The notes under the pieces: model-generated
Database searches by the model: none
The model's input: only the letters and a program-made list of their open reading frames with translations
What the model was told of the DNA's origin: nothing
Assembly: GCF_023231945.1 (NCBI RefSeq)
Contig: NZ_JAJLJH010000007.1
Coordinates: 124,001-188,000, forward strand
Length of the DNA: 64,000 nt
From: Scleromatobacter humisilvae
Lineage (GTDB): Bacteria; Pseudomonadota; Gammaproteobacteria; Burkholderiales; Burkholderiaceae_C
Reading direction: 5' to 3'
Program-made: the position numbers and the translations under genes
In this document: piece by piece, positions 7,959-16,457 of the stretch
Position numbering within the stretch: the first letter of the stretch is position 1
Layout: the number at the start of each line of letters is the position of its first letter

Positions 7959-8555
7959 ATGAGACAAGCCGCCGTCCGCTCCTCGATCGCGCTGGCCGCC
8001 ATGGCGACGGCCAGCCTCGTCGCCCTGGCCGCGACGCCCGCGCCGCCCCGCGCCGCGACATCGGCTGCGCCCGCTGCGTCGGCCGCTTCGGCGGCCGCCG
8101 TGGCGCCGCTGGCGGACGCCTGCCCCGCGCAGCTGGCGGTCAAGCAGACGGTGTCGGACGCGATCGCCGGCTGGACGCCGCTGAACCAGCAGGCCAGCTA
8201 TCCGTTCGTGCGCGTGGCGTTCTACCCCGGGCCGCCCGCCGACAGCACGCTCATCGTGCCGACGCAGGAATACAAGGGCCAGGCCGGCCTGCACGACAGC
8301 TGGGACCTGCCGCACCGCGCCGGCGGCTACTGGATGACCTGCTCGTACGGCAACACCACGGCCAGCGTGGCGCGCAAGCTGCCGGACGACACCGACTACT
8401 GCCGCGCCGACTACGACGGCCGCTTCATCACGCTGGTCGTCAAGCACTGGGCGTGCGGCGTCAAGCGCACGATGGCGCCGCCCGCGTGGGTGCGGCCGCC
8501 GGTTCGCAGCAATGCGAAGCCGGCGCCGAAGCCGGCGATCAAACGCGTCGAGTGA
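7959..8555 (+). CDS. STY0301 family secreted protein
   Basis: A 198-residue exported protein with an Ala-rich signal segment (to about residue 50). The mature part matches the STY0301 pattern: CPAQLAVKQ, a GWTP motif, V-RVAFYPGPP, a central W-D-LP, YWMTCSYGNTT, then a Cys near YCRAD and a late Cys (HWACGV). The spaced cysteines suggest one or two disulfides in the periplasm. Function of the family is unknown. The end is a short basic Pro tail. Its last 17 bases overlap the 3' end of the convergent FtsH-like gene. Confidence 0.75.
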   Translation: MRQAAVRSSIALAAMATASLVALAATPAPPRAATSAAPAASAASAAAVAPLADACPAQLAVKQTVSDAIAGWTPLNQQASYPFVRVAFYPGPPADSTLIVPTQEYKGQAGLHDSWDLPHRAGGYWMTCSYGNTTASVARKLPDDTDYCRADYDGRFITLVVKHWACGVKRTMAPPAWVRPPVRSNAKPAPKPAIKRVE

Positions 8556-10497
8556 ACGCCAGCGCCAGGGCCTGGTCGCGGCCGATGGGTGCGAGCTCGG
8601 GCAGCGGCACGCGGCCGACCTCGCCCAGCATCTCCTTGAGCTCGGCGCCCTGCAGCACCTCGCAGGTGAGCAGCGCCTGCGCCATCGCGTCGAGGCGGGC
8701 GCGCTGCGCCGTCAGCAGCGTGCGGCACGTCGCCTGCGCCTGTTCGAGCAGCACGCGCGCCTCGCGCAGCACGGCGGCCTGGATGTCCGGCCCGAGCAGT
8801 TCCTTCGGGATGCCGCCGACGCTGAGCAGGCCGAAGGTCTCCGAGAAGCCGAGCGAGCCCACCATCTCGATGGCCAGCTCGGACGCGCGCTTCAGGTCGT
8901 CGGAGGCGCCGCTGGAAACGCTGTCGAGCACCAGCAGCTCGGCCTCGCGGCCGCCCAGCATCATCGCGAGCCGGCTCACCAGCTCGTTCTGCTTGTAGAG
9001 CGGATCCTCGGTGTCGCGCGTCATGTAGGTGACGCCCAGCGCCTGGCCGCGCGGCTCGATGGTGACGCGCTCGACCAGGCCCGCGCCGGTCCAGTGGCCA
9101 ATCATCGCGTGGCCGGCCTCGTGGTAGGCGAGGCGCACGCGCGTGCCTTCGGTCAGCAGGTCCTTGACCGGCGAGATCTCGCCGCCCAGCAGCTGCGTCT
9201 CGATGGCGCGCAGCACGTGATCGGAGGTGACCGTCGCGGCGCCCTTCTCGGCGGCGCTGGAGGCGGCCTTGTTGACGATGTTGGCGATGTCGGCCGGGGT
9301 CAGTCCGGGCGTCATGCGCGCGAGCGCGGCGGTGTCGGCCGAGCCGTCGGAGGTCACCTTGTTCAGGTAGAGGTCGAACAGCTTCGCGCGCTCGGGCAGC
9401 GTGGGCTTGGCCAGGCGCACCAGCATGTCGAAGCGGCCGGGGCGGCGCATCGCCTCGTCGATGTTGTTCTCGTGGTTGGTGGCGGCGACGACGACGACGT
9501 TGTCCATCGCCTCGAAGCCGTCCATCTCCACCAGCACGCGGTTGATGATGCGGTTCATCTCGGACTCGGCGCCGCCGCCCTCGTTGCCGCGCGAGCGCTT
9601 GCCGATGCCGTCGACCTCGTCGATGAACAGCACGCAGGGCGCGTTCTTGCGCGCCAGCTTGAACAGCGCCTTGACCTTGGCGACGCCCGCGCCGTAGAAC
9701 GTGGCGGTGAAGTACGAGCCGTCGACGGCGATGAAGTTGGCCTTGCTCTCGCCGGCCAGCGCCTTGGCGAGCAGCGTCTTGCCGGTGCCCGGCGGGCCCA
9801 CGAGCAGCACGCCGCGCGGCGCCGCGGCGCCCAGCTTCACATACGACGACGGGTCGGTCATGAAGGCCTTGACGCGGTTGAGCGCGGCCTTGGCCTCGTC
9901 GTTGCCGATGGCGTCGTCGAACTTGATCTCGGGTCGCTCCGACAGCGTCGACGCCGAGCCGCCCGCGCCGGTCTGCAGGCGCATCAGCACGAAGAAGCCG
10001 ATGCCCATGGTGGCGATGATGATCAGCGGCGAGACGATGGTGCCCAGCAGGTCCAGCAGGTGCTGGCTCTTGGTGCGCGGGTCGACGTCCACGCCCACCA
10101 GCGCGAAGCCCTGCGCGGCGCCGCGTTCGGCGAGCTTGTCCAGCGCGGTACCGGCGCAGCCAAGCACGGTGCAGCCCGGCACCGCGACGCTGGCCTTCGC
10201 GCCGTTCTTGAGCGTGTAGAGCACCAGGCCGGGATGGCCGTTGGCCAGCGCGACGGTGGCGACCTGGCCGGCGTCGACCGACTTGATGAGCTCGGACACG
10301 TTGCGCTGGTTCGATAGCCAGGCGTCGGGCTCCTTCTCGAACTGCAGCATCTCGGGGCTCTTGCGCGCATCGGTCTCGCGCGCCGCCTCCTGCGCCAGCA
10401 GCGTGAAGCCGACGGCGACCAGGATCACCGAGAGCACGGCGACGGGGACTCGGGAGTTGGCGCGCAGGCGCTTGAACAGTTTCTTCAGGGCGGTCAT
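8539..10497 (-). CDS. ftsH: Divergent FtsH-type membrane AAA+ zinc protease
   Basis: A 652-residue membrane protease of the FtsH family. There are two membrane helices (about 16-35 and 150-173) with a periplasmic loop between. Then come Walker A GPPGTGKT (234-241), Walker B VLFIDEVD (about 289-296), an SRH region with RRPGRF, and the zinc motif HEAGH (459-463); the downstream metal Asp is kept in SSGASDDLKRA. The enzyme should unfold and degrade membrane and short-lived proteins. It is a paralogue rather than the housekeeping copy: the pore loop reads FYG instead of FVG (267-269), the periplasmic loop has a Cys pair (109, 114), and it stands alone rather than beside rlmE/folP. Confidence 0.88.
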   Translation of the reverse strand: MTALKKLFKRLRANSRVPVAVLSVILVAVGFTLLAQEAARETDARKSPEMLQFEKEPDAWLSNQRNVSELIKSVDAGQVATVALANGHPGLVLYTLKNGAKASVAVPGCTVLGCAGTALDKLAERGAAQGFALVGVDVDPRTKSQHLLDLLGTIVSPLIIIATMGIGFFVLMRLQTGAGGSASTLSERPEIKFDDAIGNDEAKAALNRVKAFMTDPSSYVKLGAAAPRGVLLVGPPGTGKTLLAKALAGESKANFIAVDGSYFTATFYGAGVAKVKALFKLARKNAPCVLFIDEVDGIGKRSRGNEGGGAESEMNRIINRVLVEMDGFEAMDNVVVVAATNHENNIDEAMRRPGRFDMLVRLAKPTLPERAKLFDLYLNKVTSDGSADTAALARMTPGLTPADIANIVNKAASSAAEKGAATVTSDHVLRAIETQLLGGEISPVKDLLTEGTRVRLAYHEAGHAMIGHWTGAGLVERVTIEPRGQALGVTYMTRDTEDPLYKQNELVSRLAMMLGGREAELLVLDSVSSGASDDLKRASELAIEMVGSLGFSETFGLLSVGGIPKELLGPDIQAAVLREARVLLEQAQATCRTLLTAQRARLDAMAQALLTCEVLQGAELKEMLGEVGRVPLPELAPIGRDQALALAFTRRV

Positions 10498-10786
10498 GTG
10501 GCAGGCCTTGCGGCAAAAGCGATCCGCGACATCGTCGATGCCGTGCCTCCATTGGAGCGCGGGTCGCTTCAAAGTTCCAGTGAAAAAGCGCCTGCACGAC
10601 CCCTCAGATCGATGTGGAAAACCACGCGTGGAAGTTTCTACTGGACAACGCCTGCGCCAACGTTTCGCCGGTTTGCCGGGTTGATGGACGGGGTGCGACG
10701 AAAAGTCACACGCAACCGGCCCGTCGGGACTACATTCGTCGGCAACGTCCACGCAGGACGCCCCACACACGACACAGGAGAGCGCC

Positions 10787-11200
10787 ATGGGATTGCTGGA
10801 TTCAATCGTCGGACAGGTCTCGGGCGCGCTGGAAGGCAGCGTCCCGGGCGGGCAGGTGCATCCGGGGCTGATGGACGTCGTGTCCCAGCTGATGACGCAG
10901 GGCGGCGGCATGCAGGGGCTCGTCAACCAGTTCGAGCAGCAGGGCCTCGGCCATGTCGTCGCGTCGTGGATCGGCAATGGCGAGAACCTGGCGATCACGC
11001 CGGACCAGGTGCAGTCGGTGCTCGGCGAGCCGCACATCGCGGCCGTCGCCGCCAAGCTGGGCCTGTCGCCCGCGGACGTCACCAACCAGCTCGCCGGCCT
11101 GCTGCCGCACGCGGTGGACTCGGTGACGCCGGCCGGCGCGGTGCCGCAGGGCAACCTGCTCAGCGAAGCGCTCGACGCGTTCACCGCGCTGCGCCGCTAG
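10787..11200 (+). CDS. YidB/DUF937 family protein
   Basis: A 137-residue protein of the YidB (DUF937-like) family. It opens MGLLDSIVGQVSGALEG and contains the family core GMQGLVNQFEQQGLG followed by VASWIGNGENLAITPDQV, then a repeat-like helical segment ending in GNLLSEALDAF. There is no signal peptide or membrane segment, so it is probably cytoplasmic; the molecular role is not known. A good ribosome-binding site (AGGAGAG) precedes the ATG. It is divergent from the FtsH-like gene across 289 bases in which I see no convincing promoter hexamers, and it ends seven bases before the convergent patatin gene. Confidence 0.8.
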   Translation: MGLLDSIVGQVSGALEGSVPGGQVHPGLMDVVSQLMTQGGGMQGLVNQFEQQGLGHVVASWIGNGENLAITPDQVQSVLGEPHIAAVAAKLGLSPADVTNQLAGLLPHAVDSVTPAGAVPQGNLLSEALDAFTALRR

Positions 11201-11207
11201 CCTCGCG

Positions 11208-12239
11208 TCAGCCGAACTTCGCCGCGAGGTCGACGCTGTCGCGCCGGCCCACGGCGTCGGCATGGCGCGCGAGCCAGCGGGTCGCGGCCTCGCGCCCGAG
11301 CAGGTGCAGCGTCTCGAAGAACTTGGCGCTGACGGCCAGCCGCGTCTCGCCGGCCAGGTTTTCGAGCGCCGGCCCCGCCTCGACCAGGTGGAAGCGGTGC
11401 TCGGGCGGATCGCCGCCCAGGGTCCGCGGCAGCCAGCGGTGCCAGGCACGATGCACGCGCGGCACGCGTTCCGCGCGCTCGTGCGCGAGGGCCTGCATCT
11501 CGCGCCGGAAGGCCGCGGTGAACGCGATCTCGGCGACGCGCGCATGCAGCGCGCGCGCGGTGTCGGTGGGCTGCGCCGGCGGCCATTCGAGCGGCGACAG
11601 CAGCACCAGCAGCGTGTCGGCCGCGCGGCCGCCGCGCAGCAACGGGAACACGGCGGGATTGCCGGCGTAGCCGCCGTCCCAGTAGGTCTGGCCGTCGATG
11701 CGCGGCGCGTGGAACACGGTGGGCAGGCAGCCCGAGGCCAGCAGCGCGTCGATGCTCAGCTCGCGGGCATCGAACATCCGCAGGCGCCCCGAATCGGCGT
11801 GCGTCGCGGCGACGAACAGGCGGAACGGGCAGCCGCGGCGCAGGCGCTCGAAGTCGACCTGCTCGGCCAGCAGCGTGCGCAGCGGATTGACGTCCAGCGG
11901 ATTGAACTGCGCCGGCGTGACGTAGTGCGCCCAGGCCATCCACATCTTGACCATCGGCGTCAGGTGCACGCCACCGTCGACGTCCTGGCGCGTGACACCG
12001 GGCGGCATCGTGTCGCCGAGCGCCGTCCAGAACCGGCGCAGCGCGGCTCGCGCGCCGTCGCGGCCGCCGTCCATCCAGCCTTGCGCCATCACCACGGCGT
12101 TCATCGCGCCGGCGCTGGTGCCGCTGAGGCCGTCGAAGGCGAAGCGGCCGTCCTCCAGCAACGCATCGAGCACGCCCCAGGTGAAGGCGCCGTGCGCGCC
12201 GCCGCCTTGCAGCGCGAGATTCAGGCGCGGTGCGGACAT
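11208..12239 (-). CDS. Patatin-like phospholipase family protein
   Basis: A 343-residue patatin-fold serine lipase or acyl hydrolase. The oxyanion hole is LALQGGGAHGAF (GGGAHG at 12-17), the nucleophile elbow is GTSAG with Ser near 42, and the catalytic Asp is in DGGYAG. Patatin-like enzymes cleave phospholipids or lipids with a Ser-Asp dyad. There is no signal peptide, so this is probably a cytoplasmic or peripheral-membrane enzyme, as in many polyhydroxyalkanoate-storing betaproteobacteria. The start at MSAPRLNL is favoured because an in-frame extension to 12443 is Arg-rich and unlike the family. It is divergent from the GH18-like gene over 212 bases. Confidence 0.88.
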   Translation of the reverse strand: MSAPRLNLALQGGGAHGAFTWGVLDALLEDGRFAFDGLSGTSAGAMNAVVMAQGWMDGGRDGARAALRRFWTALGDTMPPGVTRQDVDGGVHLTPMVKMWMAWAHYVTPAQFNPLDVNPLRTLLAEQVDFERLRRGCPFRLFVAATHADSGRLRMFDARELSIDALLASGCLPTVFHAPRIDGQTYWDGGYAGNPAVFPLLRGGRAADTLLVLLSPLEWPPAQPTDTARALHARVAEIAFTAAFRREMQALAHERAERVPRVHRAWHRWLPRTLGGDPPEHRFHLVEAGPALENLAGETRLAVSAKFFETLHLLGREAATRWLARHADAVGRRDSVDLAAKFG

Positions 12240-12451
12240 CGTCGGCGATCTTGTTTGTGCATTGCAGCATCTTCGTCGAACGCCGCGTGCCCGCGGTTTT
12301 GTTCGGGTATTTGCGTGACTTGTGCCGCGAACGCCGCGTTGCGCAACACTTCGCTGGAGAACCCTGAATGGAAAACCCTTATAACTGAGCCCGATTCTTG
12401 CTGGGGTCTTACATCTGATACGCTGCGCCCCGCGTTGGTGCAATCAAAACA

Positions 12452-13579
12452 ATGGGAACGTCGATGTTCGTCTCCTTCGTCCGGAACGCTCTTGGTCCGG
12501 CGATCGTCACCAGTCTGGCCGCGGCCAGCGTGCATGCTCAACCCGGCGGAGCGCCCGCAACCCAGGTGATGGGATGGGTGCCGGCCTACGGCATCGACGC
12601 CTCGATCAAGGCGATCACCGCGACGCCCGCCATCGGCCAGGCGATGACGCGCATCGGCCTGCAGTTCTGGAATCCGAGCGCGGACGGCCGCAGCGTCGTC
12701 CTCGCGCCGGTCGACGCCACCGGCAAGCCGGTCAACGCCGCCAGCGTGCACCAGCTCACGCACTGGGCGCGCAGCCACGGCGTGCAGCCGCTGCTGACGG
12801 TCTACAACAACTCGCAGGTGATCAACCGCTGGGACTGGCAGTGGGCGCATCGCGCGTTCGCGGAGCATCCCGAGGAATTCACCGCGGCGCTCGTCGCGGC
12901 TGTCGACAAGTGGGAGCTCGATGGCGTCGACCTCGACCTCGAAGGCGAAGGCGACCTCGCCGCCGACCGCGCCGCCTACGCGGCCTTCGTGCACCAGCTG
13001 TCCGCGGCGCTCAGGGCCAAGGGCAAGCTGCTGACCGTCGACAGCTTCCACAGCCCGTGCGACAACGCGCCCAACATGCGCTGGTGGAGCGACTGGGTGG
13101 GCGACGTCGCCACCATCCACAGCATGGGCTACGCGGACCTGTACGAAGGCAGCAAGGCGACCTTCACGCCCGAGGGGCGACCGGTCTGCGAGAACGGCGC
13201 CGCGTTGTTCCGCTACAGCTGGCAGCTCGATTACGGCATCAAGGCCGGCTACCGGCGCGACCAGATCGTTCTGGGCATGCCCACCTGGGTCGACGGCTGG
13301 GGCTCGGGCGGCTTCGGCCCGGGCGTCGTCGACCACCTGCGCGAGGTGCGCGCGCTGGGCGGCGGCGTCGGGCTGTGGGACATGCAACTCGCCGCGGCCG
13401 CCTGGGCGCGGCCGGCCACGTGGGACGCGGTGCAGGCCCTGCGCCGGCCCGGCACCGCGCTGGCGCATCGCCTGCCCGTCGGCGAGCGCGGCGCGCCGCG
13501 GTCGATGGGCTCGGCCACGATGACCGTGTCCGAACGCGGCGAGACGCGCTTCCGCACGACGCCTGCGCTGGCGCGCTGA
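12452..13579 (+). CDS. Secreted GH18-type glycosyl hydrolase-like protein
   Basis: A 375-residue exported protein with a signal peptide ending near SVHAQ. The glycoside hydrolase family 18 signature DGVDLDLEGEGD is intact; Glu near 164 would be the acid/base. Surrounding strands fit a TIM barrel: VMGWVPAY at the start, PLLTVYNN, LTVDSFH, ATIHSMGYADLY and IVLGMPTWVDGWG. GH18 enzymes hydrolyse chitin, peptidoglycan-type or related beta-1,4-N-acetylglucosamine polymers; the substrate here is not evident, and no carbohydrate-binding module is present. An alternative start is the ATG at 12464. A bidirectional terminator hairpin follows. Confidence 0.8.
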   Translation: MGTSMFVSFVRNALGPAIVTSLAAASVHAQPGGAPATQVMGWVPAYGIDASIKAITATPAIGQAMTRIGLQFWNPSADGRSVVLAPVDATGKPVNAASVHQLTHWARSHGVQPLLTVYNNSQVINRWDWQWAHRAFAEHPEEFTAALVAAVDKWELDGVDLDLEGEGDLAADRAAYAAFVHQLSAALRAKGKLLTVDSFHSPCDNAPNMRWWSDWVGDVATIHSMGYADLYEGSKATFTPEGRPVCENGAALFRYSWQLDYGIKAGYRRDQIVLGMPTWVDGWGSGGFGPGVVDHLREVRALGGGVGLWDMQLAAAAWARPATWDAVQALRRPGTALAHRLPVGERGAPRSMGSATMTVSERGETRFRTTPALAR

Positions 13580-13597
13580 GCCCGCGCCGAAAACGAC

Positions 13598-13628
13598 GAC
13601 GGCGCCCCGCGAGGCGCCGTCTTCGTTT
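13598..13628. terminator. Bidirectional intrinsic terminator between the GH18-like and His-rich genes
   Basis: The stem is GACGGCGCC / GGCGCCGTC with loop CCGCGA. On the plus strand it is followed by TTCGTTT, and on the minus strand by GTCGTTTT. It lies between two convergent genes and can end transcription from both sides. Confidence 0.75.
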
Positions 13629-13643
13629 CAGCCGGAAGCCGGA

Positions 13644-14201
13644 TCAGCGACGATCGTGGTCGTGGCCGTGGTCGTCGTGGCGATCGTCATGACGGTCGTC
13701 GTGGCGGTCGTCGTGGCGGTCGTCGTGGCGGTCGTCATGACGCTCGTCGCGGCGCTCCTCATGGCGCTCCATGTGGCGGTCGTAGTCATGCTCATGGCCA
13801 CGCTCCCAGCCGCCGTGCTCGCGATCCCAGTGGTCGAAGCGGTGGTCGTGGGGGTAGTGCTGCACGTAGCGGTCGTGCACCCATTGCTCCTTGACGAAGT
13901 ACACCGGCTGGCCGCAGGCGCCGTAGGCACCGCAGTGATGGCGCCAGTCGCGCTGGTAGGCCTCGGGCACGTACAGGTAGATCGGGCGCTGCTGGACGGC
14001 GTACGCCGACGGCGCGATCACCACGGGCTGCTCGTAGACCACCGGGGGCGGCACGAAGGCCGGGCCCGGGGCGCCGATGTCGACGCGGCCGTAGACGCCC
14101 GGCACGTTGATGTTGAGGCCGACGCCCACGGAAACCTGGGCCTGGGCGGCGCCGGCGGCGATGGCCACCAGGGCGGCAACGGCGATGTGGATCTTCTTCA
14201 T
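13644..14201 (-). CDS. Secreted His/Asp-rich protein with RHDD tandem repeats
   Basis: A 185-residue exported protein. The signal peptide is MKKIHIAVAALVAIAAGAAQAQ. The middle (about 25-120) carries a Tyr/Pro-rich region with PVVYEQPVVIAP and RPIYLYVPEAYQRDW, a HHCGAYGACG Cys pair and VYFVKEQWVHDRYVQ, resembling the YXWGXW/PXPV-type secreted proteins common in Burkholderiales. The C-terminal ~60 residues are almost all His, Asp, Arg and Glu and include six consecutive RHDD units, then HGHDHDRR. Such tails often bind Ni, Zn or Cu; that is an inference. The DNA repeats (12 bp units) are prone to copy-number change. Confidence 0.7.
   Translation of the reverse strand: MKKIHIAVAALVAIAAGAAQAQVSVGVGLNINVPGVYGRVDIGAPGPAFVPPPVVYEQPVVIAPSAYAVQQRPIYLYVPEAYQRDWRHHCGAYGACGQPVYFVKEQWVHDRYVQHYPHDHRFDHWDREHGGWERGHEHDYDRHMERHEERRDERHDDRHDDRHDDRHDDRHDDRHDDHGHDHDRR
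13671..13742 (-). repeat. 12-bp tandem repeat, six units, encoding (RHDD)6
   Basis: Six near-identical 12-base units (plus-strand unit GTCGTCGTGGCG with occasional synonymous changes) encode six Arg-His-Asp-Asp units in the C-terminus of the secreted His-rich protein. Each unit is in frame, so expansion or contraction would only change tail length. Confidence 0.9.
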
Positions 14202-14429
14202 GATTTGTCTTCCTGTGTCGGCTCGGGAGTGAGGATCAACTGCTGCAGCCACCTGAACGGGCGCTGAAGCGCGAGCTTGCCACTAGAACGGCATGCGCGG
14301 CCGGGCCGTTGACGGTGACAAGGTAATCGATCTTTACAAAGCGCTCGCGACGAACGGCGCAGCCAGAGGACGAGCGCGTCGCCGGCGCCCTGGAAACGGA
14401 CGTATTTGGCGGGCGCTCCAAGGCCGGAG

Positions 14430-14458
14430 TTGGTCATTTCGCGGGTTTGTGGGAGAAT
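14430..14458 (+). promoter_or_regulatory. Candidate sigma-70 promoter of the 54-residue protein gene
   Basis: TTGGTC (14430-14435), a 17-base spacer, and GAGAAT (14453-14458) make a reasonable -35/-10 pair. The predicted start of transcription is near 14465, leaving a leader of about 35 bases before the ATG at 14501. The hexamers are imperfect. Confidence 0.4.
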
Positions 14459-14500
14459 GCCGGGTTCGACCCCTCACAGCTTTAAAGACCGGATCCAATC

Positions 14501-14665
14501 ATGGGCAACAAGATCGTTACCGAAGCCGACCGCAAGGCCACCCCGCGTCCGGCGCTGCCGATCGGCGTGACCGCCACCACCGGCAAGGGCCAGAAGCGCA
14601 GCCTCGAGCGCGGCGCCCACACCCGCAGCAAGAAGAATCCGGGCAAGCGCGCCCGCCAAGGCTGA
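14501..14665 (+). CDS. Small basic protein, 54 residues, function unknown
   Basis: An uninterrupted 55-codon frame beginning MGNKIVTEADRK and ending KKNPGKRARQG. The protein is strongly basic (many Lys and Arg), lacks a signal peptide or membrane helix, and is Pro/Gly-rich, suggesting a nucleic-acid-associated or ribosome-associated role; that is inference only. It has its own candidate promoter upstream and a textbook terminator downstream, so it looks like a monocistronic gene rather than a chance frame. Codon use is like the neighbours, with G or C at most third positions. I do not recognise a named family. Confidence 0.7.
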   Translation: MGNKIVTEADRKATPRPALPIGVTATTGKGQKRSLERGAHTRSKKNPGKRARQG

Positions 14666-14750
14666 TCGGTCGCCGGCTTCGTGCCGGCTGCCATTCGGCA
14701 TTCGCGCCCTGCGCGCGTGCCCGCCCCACTTCGCCGCACCGGCGTGACCA

Positions 14751-14771
14751 GGAGCCTTCGGGCTCCTTTGT
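14751..14771 (+). terminator. Intrinsic terminator with TTCG tetraloop
   Basis: GGAGCC-TTCG-GGCTCC followed by TTTGTT. The six-base-pair stem closed by a stable TTCG loop and followed by T-rich sequence is a strong intrinsic terminator for the 54-residue protein gene. It lies 16 bases before the next start codon. Confidence 0.85.
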
Positions 14772-14786
14772 TCGTTCCGCCGCACC

Positions 14787-16457
14787 ATGCTTCGCATCAC
14801 TGAACTGCGCCTGCCGCTCGATCATCGCGAGGACGCCTTGCATCCGGCGATCCTCGCGCGCCTGGGCCTGCGTGATGCGGAGCTGGCGTCGTTCAGCATC
14901 TTCAAGCGCAGCTACGACGCGCGCAAGAAGACGGCCATCGTGCTGATCTACACCGTCGACTGCGAACTCGCGGTCGACGAATCGGCCGTGCTCGCGCGCT
15001 TCGCGGGCGACGCACACGTGCGCGCGACGCCGGACACCAACTACAAGTTCGTCGGCCGTGCCGCCGACGGCTTCTTCGAAGGCGCGAGCGCGCGCCAGCG
15101 CCCGGTCGTCGTCGGCTTCGGGCCCTGCGGCATCTTCGCGGCGCTGATCCTCGCGCAGATGGGCCTGCGTCCCATCGTGCTCGAACGCGGCAAGCCCGTG
15201 CGCGAACGCACCAAGGACACCTGGGGCCTGTGGCGCCAGGGCAAGCTCGATCCGGAGTCGAACGTGCAGTTCGGCGAGGGCGGCGCCGGCACCTTCTCGG
15301 ACGGCAAGCTGTGGAGCCAGATCAGCGACCCGCGCCACCTCACGCGCAAGGTGCTGGCGGAGTTCGTCAAGGCCGGCGCGCCCGACGAAATCCTCTACGT
15401 CGCCAAGCCGCACATCGGCACCTTCCGCCTGGTCAGCATGGTGGAGAAGATGCGGGCGGACATCGTGGCCCTCGGCGGCGAGATCCGCTTCGAGCAACGC
15501 GTCGTCGACGTGCTCATCGACGGCAAGGGCGACCAGAAGCAGGTCCGCGGCCTGACGCTCGCGTCCGGCGAGCAACTGCGCAGCGACCACGTCGTGCTTG
15601 CGCTCGGCCACAGCGCGCGCGACACCTTCGCGATGCTGCACGAGCGCGGCGTGCGCATGGACGCCAAGCCCTTCTCGATCGGCTACCGCATCGAGCACCC
15701 GCAGGGCCTGATCGACCGCGCGCGCTTCGGCCCCAACGCAGGCAACGAGATCCTGGGCGCGGCCGACTACAAGCTGGTGCACCACGCGAGCAACGGCCGC
15801 TCGGTCTACAGCTTCTGCATGTGCCCGGGCGGCACCGTCGTCGCCGCGACGTCGGAAGAGAACCGCGTCGTCACCAACGGCATGAGCCAGTACTCGCGAA
15901 ACGAGCGCAACGCCAACGCCGGCATCGTCGTGGGCATCGACCCGCAGGACTATCGCCAGGACGGCAAGCGCGACGGCATCGTCAACCCGCTGGACGGCAT
16001 CGCGTTCCAGCGCTTCTGGGAATCGCGCGCCTACGAGCTGGGCGGCGGCGGCTACCTGGCGCCCGGCGCGCTGGTGGGCGACTTCGTCAAGCGCCAGCGC
16101 TCGAGCGCCTTCGGCGACGTGCAGCCCTCGTACAAGCCCGGCGTGCACCTGACCGACCTGCAGGAAAAGGGCCGCGGCAGCCTGCCCGAATACGCGCTGG
16201 ATGCGATCCGGGAAGCGCTGCCGGCCTTCGAGCGCCAGATCAAGGGCTTCTCGCTGCCCGACGCGGTGCTCACCGGCGTCGAGACGCGCACGTCGTCGCC
16301 GCTGCGCATCCCGCGCGGCAAGGACTACCAGAGCCTCAACGTGCGCGGCCTGTACCCGGCCGGCGAAGGCGCGGGCTACGCCGGCGGCATCATGTCGGCC
16401 GGCGTCGACGGCATCGAAGTGGCCGAGGCGCTGGGCGCCGCAATCCTGGCGTCCTGA
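14787..16457 (+). CDS. FAD-dependent oxidoreductase (COG2509 type)
   Basis: A 556-residue flavoprotein. An N-terminal ~100-residue domain (IFKRSYDARKKTAIVLIYTVDCEL) precedes the dinucleotide-binding motif VVVGFGPCGIFAAL (about 107-120). Further family blocks are FGEGGAGTFSDGKL, HVVLALGHSARDT, a Cys-containing SFCMCPGGTVVAATSE, and the C-terminal FAD motif YPAGEGAGYAGGIMSAGVDGI. This matches the conserved uncharacterised FAD-dependent dehydrogenases of COG2509. Substrate is unknown. The gene follows a terminator directly and is followed by a hairpin, so it is probably transcribed alone from a promoter in or upstream of the terminator region. Confidence 0.88.
   Translation: MLRITELRLPLDHREDALHPAILARLGLRDAELASFSIFKRSYDARKKTAIVLIYTVDCELAVDESAVLARFAGDAHVRATPDTNYKFVGRAADGFFEGASARQRPVVVGFGPCGIFAALILAQMGLRPIVLERGKPVRERTKDTWGLWRQGKLDPESNVQFGEGGAGTFSDGKLWSQISDPRHLTRKVLAEFVKAGAPDEILYVAKPHIGTFRLVSMVEKMRADIVALGGEIRFEQRVVDVLIDGKGDQKQVRGLTLASGEQLRSDHVVLALGHSARDTFAMLHERGVRMDAKPFSIGYRIEHPQGLIDRARFGPNAGNEILGAADYKLVHHASNGRSVYSFCMCPGGTVVAATSEENRVVTNGMSQYSRNERNANAGIVVGIDPQDYRQDGKRDGIVNPLDGIAFQRFWESRAYELGGGGYLAPGALVGDFVKRQRSSAFGDVQPSYKPGVHLTDLQEKGRGSLPEYALDAIREALPAFERQIKGFSLPDAVLTGVETRTSSPLRIPRGKDYQSLNVRGLYPAGEGAGYAGGIMSAGVDGIEVAEALGAAILAS

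Noticed and set aside
14456-14482. GGGTTCGACCC resembling the T-arm of a tRNA
   Set aside because: No acceptor, D-arm or anticodon stem can be built from the preceding 60 bases, and the stretch fits better as the leader of the 54-residue protein gene.
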